From Nectonema munidae (lineage: Eukaryota > Nematomorpha > Nectonematoida > Nectonematidae): a stretch of DNA of 64,000 nt. Position numbers and translations under genes: made by a program. Below are positions 23,801 to 31,765 of the stretch, piece by piece. Position 1 is the first letter of the stretch. Each line of letters opens with the position of its first letter. The stretch is from NCBI GenBank assembly GCA_030549495.1, contig JAUIRK010000633.1, forward strand, positions 1 to 64,000. Reading direction: 5' to 3'. The notes under the pieces were generated by a model, which saw only the letters and a list, made by a program, of their open reading frames with translations, was not told where the DNA came from and searched no databases.

Positions 23801-26800
23801 TTTAGTTCGAATCTCAGTCAGAGTGATATCAATACAGCAAAAATAACAATCATTTATGTGATTTCTTGTCTCCCGCCAAATCATTGGAATAGCAAATGTC
23901 ATTGGGTAGCCAGATTTCTTCCATTTTATCAAACTAGAAACACACTTTGTGCAACATTGTTGTGGTTCCCAATTTGCAGAATCTACTTTATTATCAAAGT
24001 AAGCTCTATAAAGTGTCTTGGTGGGAATATTGTGCGTCCATTTTTTCGCAGCATACTCTCCACAAATATAAAAAAAAATTTTTTTAATTATTTTTACAAG
24101 CATAATTGTATTGTAATAAAGGTGTCATGTTATTTTTTGAATGAAACTAAAATATATCAAAAAAAAAAGAAAATTAATTAATAGGAATTTATGTATTCTT
24201 AAAATTAAATAGTTTCAATTTACAAAAAATTCCTCCTCTCTTGTTTTTTTCCTTTAACAAAAAAGATTTAATATTTTTTTATCAGAGTGTGTAATAGTTG
24301 TTTCCAAATTTAACTAGAACTGGAAGAAGAGTTTATTTTGTATGTTGCGCTTTTAATTAGAACTGTGGAGTAAGAGTGTATCTTACATACCTTTATAATT
24401 TTTTCTTTTTTGATTATTTATTCAGCCTATACGCTTACTTATTTATTACAAATGTTGAGATTAGTCACCTTGAAATAGAGGAATTTATGTTTCATTTACT
24501 TAGCAGTGAAATAATTGAACCTATTTGAATTTTTCATCGTCTACCCATATTTTTATCACTAAAACATTAATTTTGAAATTTCATAAATGTTTTTTTTTAC
24601 TTTTTGAAATTTAATTGTTATCTCGCATTCTTCTTATGTTACTCTCTTTCAACAATGGCAACGTTAATTTTTCATTAAATGCAGAGAAGTAGATCAAAAT
24701 TTGCAGTGAATCACAAGAACATTGTTTTGTCATGATGAGAATTTTCCTTTGGGAATTAGATGGAATCATGCTAGATTCTAATTTTTACCTCGAAGTATAT
24801 ATAAAACTCTGTGTTTGATGAGATATATTCTGTCGAGAGAGAAATTCACCTGTAATAGATGATTTTTTCATTTTGATAATAATTCATTCTTAGCCGTGCC
24901 AAATCTTTCAATAAAATATAATAACAGGATTTCAATCATTTCTAAAGCTTTGCGTTTTACTTTATCTATATATATTTATTAAATATATGTGGATTTTGTA
25001 CATACTGTGTGTCAATCATCACAAATTTCGAATTTGAGTTAGGTTATTCTAGATGCCTGGCTTTTGTACTGCAAGTTCTTTGATTCGATCTTAGCTTCAA
25101 ATGCCTTCCTTTCGTCCTTCCTCATATTCCATACGATAAAGGTTGATTCTACCTTCTTGTTGAAAACACCCTACTCTCCTCTACCTTTAACTTCTTCAAT
25201 AGCAACGTGCATAATTCATGGTATGAAGACGCAGTTCATAAGTGTTTGAGACTGAATCGTATATCATATGTTCCAACTCCACAGTCGTGCGCTGTACCCA
25301 AAAGCGCATCCTATCCCACCACTCAAAGAAAGGAAACTTGAATAAGAAACAAGATTTAAATATGTTCTAAATAAGTAAAAACAAAGCAAAGAAAAAAGTC
25401 AGCTTATTATTTATGAAGCATTAATTCTTTTCTATGTTTATACATTTTTTCCATTTTATAGATGTCAGAATTTTTTAAGTGTATATGTTTAGAGACCTCT
25501 CGCTTACAATATATTTCTATATTCACCTAGTCCTATTCAATATCGGGTCCGAGTCAGTCCAGTCCTCATAATATCAAAAATAGGACTGGACTAGACCGTC
25601 TATAATTTCAACCTTACCCAACTAAACCACTAGGACCTGTTTTAGCCTAACAGTCAACAAGTCTAGATCCACCCCTGTTGAAAAGTTGCTTATTAGAAAA
25701 ATAACTAATTTTATCTGATTCTTTCAATGTACATTTTTCAATTTAATTCGATCGCAATTTTTATTGATAATAAATAATTTTATAGAATTGTACAAGGCTG
25801 AAATTGGAACTTCTGGAGAAGAATCTATAGATTATGAGAAATTTTTCGATGCTTATCAATCATCTCCCTTCATAGAAATTGATTCGTAAGAGTTTATTAC
25901 ATTATCTCATCTCTTGTCATTTGTGCTCATATTTCGTAGCATACATTGTCAAACTAAAATATCATTGATATATCTGACCGAGAATACATCACCAAATCTT
26001 TCTGTTCTTAGCAAAACAAAAAAATTTAAAAAATGTGTTCTTTAATTTTACCTAGAATAGATTATATAATACAAGAGAATAATCTGCTTGTTTCCACCAA
26101 AAAACCGTTCATTTGTTTAAAGTTGTTCTCAAAAATACACGAATACTTTGAATTCTGCTCAATTATCTTTGCAATTTGTTTGAATTAATAAATAACTCGA
26201 ATTCACATCTTTGTGTACTTTAGTGATCTCAAATGACTCTGAGATAATGATATGATTTTTTTGACAATAACTTATTGCATAGTTCACAAAAAGAGACCTT
26301 ATGAACACTCACAAAATGAATTTACTTTTATAATCGCTTTACTAAAAATTTAATCGTTATTTTTGTTCTCAAGTTTCGAAGATACAAAAGAATTGATTCA
26401 CACGTGTTCTGTAGTTGCTGCGTTTCTTGTTCAAGAGATCATTAAGGTAAAACTTACATTATTTTATCTTTAATTTATGTATACTCTTTCAAATATTTTT
26501 TGATGCTTTGATATTGTTCAATTACTTTTCCAGTTTTTACTAATACTCTCGTCTATAGTATTATTTGACAAAGTAGAAAAGCTGAGGCTGGTTTGAAATA
26601 TAAAAATAATTAGGAAATTTGTATTTGATTGGATAAAATAAAAATGAGATTTTTTTTGGAAGGGTGTTGGAACCTTATTGAAAAAGTAAGAAAGTAGAGT
26701 TGATGGATTTCTGCAGGGATAAATTTATGTTTCTTTACACTGTTTATATCAGTTTTAAGCTTGCAGAGATTAAGGATGTTTTTAAGCAAATCATTTTCTT

Positions 26801-27286
26801 TAATTGCCTTGTAAAATGATATACAACATCTAAAAATTTCGAAAAGATTCCATTAAAAAGGAGAAAAATATATACATACATTACTCTGGCCCACATTTTA
26901 AGAAAGTTGGAATATTTTTAAAATTTGTCTATATCACTTTTTGATTTTTGGATTTCTTTTTTGAATTTTAAATTTCAGAAGGTTGTTGAATTTGAAAGGT
27001 CTCCCTAATTTGTAATTTGAATACGTTCTATGCTTTAGTTAAAATTTGAATACGAAATTTTAGCAATTTTTTTTGTTTCGTTACAGTTACACAAATGTAA
27101 ACACATTCTTATAATAACATACTAAAAGAGTGTCATATTTTTATATTGAAAATATCGCATTAAGAATTTTAATTATTAATATTTTTATTCCTTCTTTTTT
27201 AGATTCAATCCCCTGAAAATATTCCTTGTGGAAGCGCGATATTTTTTACTGGTATCGATTGCAGTGCCTACTCTATCAAGTTTTAA
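5830..27286 (+). CDS. SAE1: SUMO-activating enzyme subunit 1 (SAE1/Aos1), nine exons
   Basis: SAE1 pairs with UBA2 to form the nuclear SUMO E1, which adenylates SUMO before thioester transfer. Exons: 5830-5906, 5972-6083, 6951-7010, 7059-7160, 7212-7369, 10784-11100, 25786-25885, 26374-26446, 27203-27286. All junctions are GT-AG and every phase agrees, giving 1,083 bases and 360 residues (human 346). Residues 8-20 hold LYDRQIRLWG; near residue 36 is the glycine loop GVNGLG of the Rossmann-like adenylation fold. A variable basic stretch VKRKRVESEN parallels TKRAKLD of human SAE1. The C-terminal SVVAAFLVQEIIK matches the conserved VVGG.LAQEI.K helix. Exon 6 (317 bases) was placed by phase: exon 5 ends with two codon bases, exon 7 needs one before it, and joining 5 directly to 7 hits a stop. 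Exon 6 diverges most and is the least certain. Introns 3 and 4 are 48 and 51 bases; intron 6 is 14,685. Confidence 0.93.
7758..9716 (-). mobile_element. RTE-like LINE in SAE1 intron 5, split by a nested LINE
   Basis: Read on the minus strand. At 9716-9453 is the end of the endonuclease domain: VHGGYGYGKLNEESKNTL and ADSMSLFITNTYIN, close to the VHGGYGYGERNEEG stretch of RTE/BovB ('craniofacial development protein 2-like') elements. The same domain resumes below 8740 with EHRITSI, GNETSMVDYIM and GESCVTQHRLIIADL. RT motifs follow: FNDLEKAFDSVCRILINGL, VGLHQESISPFIFNMIIDE, and HTDDVILIA in place of YADD. The tail at 7925-7760 reads LRWFGHVKRRPAEEL and RRKLTWKEVV, the usual RTE C-terminus. Several stops and frameshifts and the lost YADD show it is dead. 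The endonuclease reading frame joins across the nested insertion, which proves the order of events. Confidence 0.85.
8751..9458 (-). mobile_element. 5'-truncated Jockey-like LINE nested in the RTE copy
   Basis: The minus-strand frame 9424-9032 encodes RHTLAQLRANKSPLLREYLH then CPVCNQHTHNTHHLFNCPHI and HLWSKPCKIVNLL. This is the C-terminal TLAQLRSG..LL and C..C..H..C zinc-knuckle tail of Jockey-like LINEs. The 3' UTR runs to an (AAC)n tail at 8763-8751 on the minus strand. Flanks are ATTGAAATAGG (8740-8750) and ATTGATATAGG (9459-9469), a target duplication of 11 bases with one mismatch. Removing the insert restores the host RTE reading frame. Only the last ~700 bases were copied, the normal outcome of incomplete reverse transcription. 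The last 130 codons are open, suggesting it is younger than its host. Confidence 0.85.
9860..9950. repeat. (CAT)n plus dispersed-repeat end
   Basis: Five CAT/ATC units are followed by a GC-richer block (GCCGTATCCATTTGGACGTG and GCAACCATGGAGCGCCAGAG) that stands out from the AT-rich intron. A trinucleotide run next to such a block is typical of an RTE-type LINE or SINE 3' end on the minus strand. No coding part is attached. Confidence 0.4.
10181..10250 (+). mobile_element. solitary pogo/Tigger-like terminal sequence
   Basis: The stretch CTCGTTTATCCGAGACTCG followed by ATTATTCGATAC and CCCTATCCGATAC resembles the terminal inverted repeats of Tigger/pogo elements, which repeat 'CTCG.TTATCCGA' phrases. 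No matching opposite end is seen before exon 6 of SAE1. Treat as a fragment. Confidence 0.3.
11393..11810 (+). pseudogene. piggyBac-like transposase remnant
   Basis: Frames in order read SDEDSGE, LLSGNQLNGEAELVVLENV, SKRKRYREKQVEPRFG and then KIVSDSMRRYRFDEI. The last motif is the conserved '..S.AMRR.RF..I' block of piggyBac transposases, and the acidic SDED.GE start is usual for that family. The DDD catalytic core is not recognisable further on (11,810-12,007 holds nothing clear). It lies just upstream of the TIR element starting at 12,008, inside SAE1 intron 6. It is heavily decayed. Confidence 0.5.
12008..14194 (+). mobile_element. 2.19-kb TIR element carrying an uncharacterised arthropod repetitive gene
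   Basis: The ends are inverted: GGCGCCACAGGTCTGCG at the left (12,008-12,024) and the reverse complement GGCTTCACAGGTCTGCG at the right (14,178-14,194), 15 of 17 bases matching. A second matching block, GCGGTCA, lies 8-12 bases further in on both sides. Between them is a single gene on the plus strand (12,241-13,919). No clear target-site duplication is visible, so the exact outer ends may be off by a few bases. The layout is that of a plain DNA transposon. The family of its protein has no name I can give. Confidence 0.6.
12241..13919 (+). pseudogene. uncharacterised repetitive arthropod protein, possible DDE-type transposase
   Basis: About 550 residues spread over three frames. The N-terminus has paired cysteines (KFCYICGQ, HYCCKSCVENLRYW, DCYFC), suggesting a zinc-binding head. 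A linker LPSARRPIPHSADLPVPRVP follows. The core carries EEWRLFIDASTKSLKAVLLH, LKESYETMKVLLEAINY, WKICGDLKVLSIILGMKNGY, CPCFLCLWDSRADALHF, PPLHIKLGLMRSFVRAL, and, in the last piece (13,548-13,919), LHFLRSHLDYFPDN, YSEEQGERFHQDLK and YQGRWDINMLADYCWCLKRD. The Asp in FIDAS, the Asp in CGDLK and the Glu in SEEQGERFH are spaced as a D-D-E nuclease would be; this is my inference. The same protein is highly repetitive in many arthropods from memory. One in-frame stop and two frameshifts break it: one frameshift is in a C-run near 12,393, and the other damage is near 13,490-13,550. Confidence 0.75.
14195..15849. other. intron 6 sequence without recognised features
   Basis: AT-rich sequence with no ORF over 60 codons that looks real, no terminal repeats and no tandem array that I could see. 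Confidence 0.5.
15850..17470 (-). mobile_element. second RTE-like LINE remnant, SAE1 intron 6
   Basis: On the minus strand, from 17,400 downward: AVKMNKEAFKNGKLR, SIFDKWRDYNEKMFNTENRW (the linker '..ERW..YF.KL.NEENRW' of RTE proteins), then LRQLHDKFRKVYKN, WFGFIQLEKTYDPIQRKVM and EWALRKAGVKEW (RT block 'FGFVDLEKAFDRVPR.V..WA.RK.GV'). ILYTDDSVLIGKSEEDLE at 16,5xx is the catalytic YxDD box. Remains of the C-terminus (WLVHVGTKSYDC) lie near 15,900. Frames change repeatedly, so it is dead, but the YTDD box is kept. It is more complete in the RT core than the copy in intron 5. Confidence 0.8.
17471..18026. other. intron 6 sequence without recognised features
   Basis: A T-rich open frame at 17,481-17,765 is low-complexity and matches nothing I know. 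No repeats seen. Confidence 0.45.
18027..18442. mobile_element. non-autonomous hAT element, ~0.4 kb
   Basis: It begins CAGTGGTTCGACACCTCAGG and ends with ...AAGAACCCCGACG. The left end matches the CAGTGGTTC-type ends of Charlie/ZBED5-like hAT elements. Inner segments GTCCATGACTG occur near both ends. The pentamer TATAG abuts both sides, shorter than the 8 bases hAT elements make, so the target duplication is not certain. There is no coding sequence. Confidence 0.5.
18561..18703. mobile_element. 143-bp palindromic MITE
   Basis: Two ~42-base arms are inverted copies: left arm contains TTGAAACTTTTTAATTTTG and TTAGTTCCGGCA (18,561-18,602); the right arm (18,662-18,703) reads TGCCGGAACCAAAAAAAC then TAAAAAGTTTCCATTTTTAA. 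The centre is ~60 bases. This long hairpin is typical of a miniature inverted-repeat element. No family can be named. Confidence 0.6.
19400..19590. repeat. long imperfect palindrome with an inner 20-bp hairpin
   Basis: The inner stem AATACTATTTTTGTCTATGC (19,490-19,509) pairs with GCGTAGACAAAAAATAGTAT (19,521-19,540) across an 11-base loop. Outside it, AGTAAATACTCAGAAA on the left pairs with TTCTGTGTATTTACT on the right, with a ~35-base insertion in the left arm. It is probably a decayed MITE. The remainder of 18,704-20,192 shows nothing else. Confidence 0.5.
20193..20522. mobile_element. 330-bp non-autonomous hAT MITE with a G17 tract
   Basis: Perfect 14-base inverted ends CAGTGCCCGCGCTA. 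It is flanked by TATTGCAC (20,185-20,192) and TATTGCCC (20,523-20,530), an 8-base target duplication with one mismatch, the hAT length. Inside near the right end is a run of 17 G (20,469-20,485). The open frame across it is not a gene. Confidence 0.85.
20673..20835 (+). pseudogene. BED zinc-finger start of a ZBED5-like hAT transposase
   Basis: Translation gives MKFDGSYLKFGFTALTSGGE and, one base out of frame, RPKCRLCSEVLASTFLKPCK then LKRHLEIK. This fits the 'YL.YGF......KP.C.LC...L....M.PSKL.RHL' BED finger of ZBED5-like transposases. The C..C and a His are visible. The rest of the transposase is missing here. Confidence 0.6.
20836..22559. other. intron 6 sequence, G11 tract, otherwise featureless
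   Basis: A GGGGGA plus 11-G run lies at 21,865-21,881 and a short GAT microsatellite near 21,640-21,664. The open frame at 21,564-21,791 runs through the GAT repeat and is not convincing. Nothing else is recognised. Confidence 0.45.
22560..24103 (-). pseudogene. second, decayed copy of the uncharacterised repetitive arthropod protein
   Basis: Minus-strand frames show the same domain order as 12,241-13,919. The head (24,103-23,738) reads FFYICGEYAAKKWTHNIPTK, CCTKCVSSLIKWKKSGYP, FAIPMIWRETRNHINDCYFC. Further down are SLKSVLLQIG, LKETYNNLKQLVALHFNNFQ, and near 22,600 SLLADYFWSLARS, matching MLADYCWCLKR of the first copy. Frames break many times. It differs from the first copy at many residues, so it is a different subfamily and not a recent duplicate. 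No inverted ends like those of the first copy are seen. Confidence 0.65.
24104..25785. other. intron 6, last part
   Basis: Mostly featureless AT-rich sequence. One clear structure is a hairpin at about 25,548-25,600 (GGTCCGAGTCAGTCCAGTCC pairing with AGGACTGGACTAGACC, loop ~15), probably the remains of a small palindromic element. Confidence 0.45.
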
Positions 27287-27332
27287 AAACAAAATAATTT
27301 GCATGTCAAGTTTATATGTCTTTTTCTTTTCC

Positions 27333-27338
27333 AATAAA
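27333..27338 (+). promoter_or_regulatory. SAE1 polyadenylation signal
   Basis: AATAAA lies 46 bases past the SAE1 stop codon, the usual distance for a 3'-end signal. It is the first such hexamer after the stop. Confidence 0.6.
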
Positions 27339-27469
27339 AAAACTTTCAAAATTTTTTAATGTTCGGATATATTTTGTATAAACATCCAGGAGATACTCCA
27401 ATTTAGAGATTCTTTCTGCTAATCGGAATGCATTCACCATATGTATTTAAGTAAAATTTATTTTAAAAA

Positions 27470-27815
27470 TTATTTCTTTAACATTTTTGTATTTGCAAAA
27501 TCGCGTATTTGCCCATCTCCTAATCTTCTTTCATAATAATTCAAAGAAGTTAGCCACTTCATTAAAAATGTTTCCTCCTCCAAACAATTCATAGTTACCA
27601 ACATGTGGTAGGCAAAAATCCTGTGAAATATAGGCGCAAAGGTTGAAACCAACTGCAAATTATAACCCTTTGAAGCTAAAAATTTGAATGATATAAATTT
27701 GTGCATTCAAAATATGAATTAATTTACCAGTTTAACCTTCAATTTTCACATTCATTTGCCCTGGTGCCTGGTAAGTGAAGTTTTTTGCTTTAGAGAGCAG
27801 CTTTGCTGTAAGTGC
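27470..27815 (-). CDS. last two exons of an unidentified host gene (partial)
   Basis: Exon A is 27,815-27,737 (79 bases), after a pyrimidine-rich acceptor, reading ALTAKLLSKAKNFTYQ then APGQMNVKIE. A 61-base GT-AG intron follows. Exon B is 27,675-27,470, reading SKGYNLQLVSTFAPIFHR, IFAYHMLVTMNCLEEETFLM, KWLTSLNYYERRLGDGQI, RDFANTKMLKK and stop. Phases agree (1 + 2 bases complete an Ala codon), and the intron length fits the short introns of SAE1. The composition is that of a real globular protein with aromatic and charged residues. A TTTATT (AATAAA on the minus strand) lies at 27,457-27,462. I do not recognise the family. Upstream exons should lie to the right of 27,815 but I could not find them with confidence. 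The gene is tail to tail with SAE1. Confidence 0.6.
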
Positions 27816-28414
27816 CTATTCATAGTAGGGAATATAACAAAAAATCTAACTTGAATGCATATGGTATTACTCATGCATATAGCTAGATTTGTTCGAAACA
27901 GAAATGAATGCTAGTAGGAGTATCATTTGAAGTTAATTAACTGATTTTACATTATGATCACTGTACTACTATTATAATAACATATGACAATCTAGACCCA
28001 AATTTCTGAATTTCCTCAAAATAACGATAACCATGTCTGTATGCACCTATTAGAATGTAGTGTTCGTCTCACTTCATTCACATTCAATGATGCAGTACCA
28101 GAAATTGATGCGAAATACCAAAAATCATACGCTTATTTCTTTTTTTCTAATTTATCCCTTTATGAATGCATTACACAATTGAATATGGATGCTTTTTTAT
28201 CCGATTTTGTTTCTTATTTATTTAACATTTTTTCTATTCATCGTGTTTCTTTTTACATTTTGAAGTAAATTTTGTGGAATTTTTTCCTTTATAGATTTTT
28301 GTACACTTTATCTTAAGATTTTCAGATAATTATATTGCGAATTTGGAAACTTTCCATCCCTTTTTATATTAGTTTCACGTTTTGAGTTATATAATATAAA
28401 TTACTGTATATTAT

Positions 28415-28560
28415 GTGGCAGGTAGCTTAGTGGTTGGAGTGTAGGGTCTCTATATTAAGATGTTCTGGTTTCGATTCCTGATCGTGGCTTTCCTTATCAT
28501 ATCTGTCCAGCTATGGAAGATTTTCCCTTCCTAGGATGCGATATCACCACCAAAAAAAAT
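28415..28560 (+). mobile_element. tRNA-derived SINE, family 2
   Basis: It has an A-box-like TAGCTTAGTGGTTGGAG and a B-box-like GGTTTCGATTCC about 35 bases on, the spacing of an RNA polymerase III promoter of tRNA type. A body ATATCTGTCCAGCTATGGAA follows, and it ends in an A-rich tail. A related body is seen at 39.2 kb (GTCTAACTATGCAAGATTC). Confidence 0.6.
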
Positions 28561-29040
28561 ATAAAGATAAAAAACAAAGTTCCTTATTTATACTCTATTG
28601 CATGATTTTTAAAGTGAGGTTGGAGAGTTGAATTTTAATTGAAAACTTTTGTCAAAATTGTCATGCACACTTGGAAAAAGTTTTCATTGCAATTATGCAC
28701 TTTCAACGTGAAAAACAAGGATAATGATGACATTTGTTTGATTGATGATAACGATAATAATAATGTGGTTCTTGCTATTTGTGTCAAAATAATGAAATTA
28801 ATCATTTTTTTGTGATGAAGATGTAAAGTTTCATGAGGTGCTAATGATTCCTAATATATTGTACATTCACATTCACCATTTTTAAATGACTTAATATCAG
28901 ATAGAGGAGTATAGGTTTTATTTAAATATTCCCATTATGATAAAACAACAACTTTTTCTCTCAATGACTCTGCATGAAGATACAAAAATATTAAACGAGC
29001 AATTTTATTGAAATCGCTATTATTTTAAATTTAATAAGAC

Positions 29041-29270
29041 AACGCTACCGTCTGGTGTTTTCATCAAGAAGGCGCATACCGTAAATACTCGCATTTAATC
29101 GGCACTTTTTGCCCGAATTAATTGACTAAAAACGGGGTGCGGGTTATATACGTAAAAGGAATTTAACCCAAATAGCAAAGCGTGTGAACGAAAATCGGCC
29201 AAACGCTTATAATATAGCACCATCATATAGATTAATCGTGTTTTCTTTTTATTCCTTCTATTTACCGTAT
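29041..29270. mobile_element. SINE tail fragment and a MITE-like fragment
   Basis: ACCGTCTGGTGTTTTCATCA and AGAAGGCGCAT at 29,048-29,078 match the tail of the SINE copies at 51.4 and 62.3 kb. Next to it TACCGTAAATACTCGCATTT and GGGGTGCGGGTTATATACG look like the end of a DNA element, but no opposite end is clear. Confidence 0.3.
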
Positions 29271-30595
29271 ATAAATATATTAAACTTATATTATTATTAT
29301 TGAAGTTGGGTTAAACACGATTAGTTGTGTTTAAAGTTTTGAAGTTCAATGCTTCTAAAGTTACGGGGCGCATTATCCCCACATGCTAGGTATGTTCCTG
29401 AAAATAATAGCTTATAATTGGGAGGAGAATTATATCCACATTAGCGGATTAAACACGAGTCTTTGCGGTATGCCTCGCTTGTGTAGAACCGTGAACAAAG
29501 AAAGCTTGATGATGCATTTGAACTGAAGAATATAGTGTCCCATACCAATTTTGAGAAGTGCGACTTTAGAATGTTCTTGTAATCACCATGTAGAACAATT
29601 ATTTTAATGTTGACAAACACCAACTTTTATGAAAGGAGATGCGCAACGAAAATTTTATTCCATAAAAATATTTAAGACATCAATTTTTTATTTTCAACTT
29701 TTTTTATATGCCATTTTAATTATTTTTGTGTTTTAATTTTTCATAAAACTCATTTGACACCGACTCCTCTCTACTTTACAAAATAAATGATATTTATACA
29801 CAACCATAATATTGTAAGCAGAAATAGAGTAAACAATAAGTCTATAAGTAAATTTTAATCCATTACCGGCTTTATCAAGGCAATAGGCAGTAAATGAAGT
29901 AAAGAAAAATCTCAATAAATGTTTCGGGTTTCTCAATCAACCTGGAAATCAGAGAAAAGGCAGGGCATCTGAATAATAGGGATTTTTTTTACAAAAATCG
30001 AGGGAATTTTGCGATATTTGTAGATAATTGCAATCCATAATCCATTGAAGAACGTAGCGCATTGGAAAGCACACTACTTCTTGTAATATTCATTTATCCT
30101 TTTTAGCTTTCCTGTATGCTCCCTAATTTAATGTGAAGTGAGTAGGTATTGTACACGTGGAAGAAGGGTATGCTGTTTATCGAACCCACTCTAAAGTAGA
30201 TGAGTTATTTGTATTTAAATACACCTTATTAAAGCACAGAATAAAGAAAAAAGATCTTTTTTGAGATTTGAAATTTTCAATATTCGCGTGTAATAGAGAA
30301 AGATTATATATTATGTGCATCGTTCAATTTTAGTGCACTATCAGCTAATTGAGGAGCTACCTACATTTGAGAACAAGTCAGTTATTCTGTCATAAAAGAC
30401 ACACTGTCTTTCCCAATGAGCTTGGTGAGTTGGGAGCTTATGTAGTACTTTGAAATGGAATGTTTCAAAGAAGATTTTGGCCGCCAAAAGTGCTCCCCTG
30501 TTGAAGTTTTGCTTCACTTTCGCAGCAGTTATGCATTATTTTTTTTACTGTTTTTCTAAGTTGATCAGACAAATTAAGCAGATTAATGTGATCAC

Positions 30596-31757
30596 GCAGG
30601 GCGAGGAAAAATTGACCCAGAAAATTGGAAAAAATTGACATTTACTCAGAGAAAAAATTGACTTTATTGACTTTTTAAAGTTTCATTGAATTGAACAACT
30701 ATGAACACTTTAGAGAAAGTATTGAAAATTATTTCAAAGAATCTATGACTGTAATAAAACAACATATAATTGACATTTTCTGATTTAAAATTCGATCATT
30801 TTCTAGCAGTTTTTTCAGTTTAGAAAAAGATCTTTCTTCTTCTAAAGTTAAAACTTGACAATTTTGTAGTTTGAGATAAGTACTGCGAGAGATTTGAGAG
30901 TTTTCCATATTCATGATTTTATTGATTTCATTTTATTTGAATCTATTTTCAAGATAACTCTTAACGCCACATTCGTTTTAAATGAAATAATGTTAAAACA
31001 AGTAAAGGAATCTTCGACTGAAAAAGTCTTTTATGTTGACTTTTTCCTACTAAATCAATGAATCGTGAATATTCTCTAATTATTATTATTAGCAAGTTTT
31101 AACACAGATTTTCTTTTTTTTAACAATTTCTTGATATTTGGCAATAAAATTCCATCATCTTCAGCATTAATTTCTTCACTGCTGGAAGATTTTAAAGAAA
31201 ATATTTTGCTGCTTGCAACCAATTTGTCAATTTCGTTACAATTGGAACAGAAGTGTTGCTGATAGGTTTGAAAAGAGAACGTCTTTTCTATTACTAATTT
31301 TGAATGATTTAATGCGGGTATTCTATAATTTTGCATGATAACTTAACTTTTATTAAGGTAAACTTGTGTAAAAGATGTAAAAAACATGGAAAGATAAAAA
31401 ATTTTGGGAATAAAATTCCATAACTTCTGCAGCGGATATATCGTATGTAACCGCGTTTGTCAACAAAAAAAATTTGTCTTACAAAAAACTTCTTCATGTT
31501 TAACCTCAGTGAGGCAAACTTTACAGTAATTATCAGATGAAAAAAGCCCAACTATTGTGGAAGTGTTGATATAAAATCGCTTATAACAAAAAGTGTTAAA
31601 TATAAAAATTGACTTTATTGACCTAAACTCGAAAAATTGACTTTGATTGACTTAAAAATTTGAAATTAGTTCAAAAAATTTTAGACTAAACAAGTAAAGA
31701 TCTTCTTCATAGTTTTTTTTGCTAAACGGAAATAAAAGTTGACTTTTACTAGCCCTG
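30596..31757 (-). mobile_element. 1.16-kb internally deleted hAT element
   Basis: The ends CAGGGCGAG and CAGGGCTAG (right end reverse-complemented) are inverted. Flanks GTGATCAC (30,588-30,595) and GTGATCAG (31,758-31,765) form an 8-base target duplication with one mismatch. Near both ends TTGACTTTATTGAC-like boxes are repeated. On the minus strand, short frames encode hAT transposase parts: EEINAEDDGILLPNIKK and, at the C-terminus, LTLEEERSFSKLKKLLENDR, equivalent to SVERSFSMLKKLLAKNRNF in the copy at 53 kb. Most of the transposase is missing, so it depends on a complete relative. Confidence 0.75.
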
Positions 31758-31765
31758 GTGATCAG

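Noticed and set aside
28415-28490. Possible functional tRNA gene
   Set aside because: The A and B boxes are tRNA-like but the arms do not close into a cloverleaf and the body continues as a SINE.
29441-29623. Minus-strand frame with VLHGDYKNILKSHFSKL, considered as an exon of an axonemal assembly factor or of the gene at 27.5 kb
   Set aside because: The resemblance is loose, no phase-consistent splice to the exons at 27.8 kb could be built, and it overlaps repeat-like sequence.
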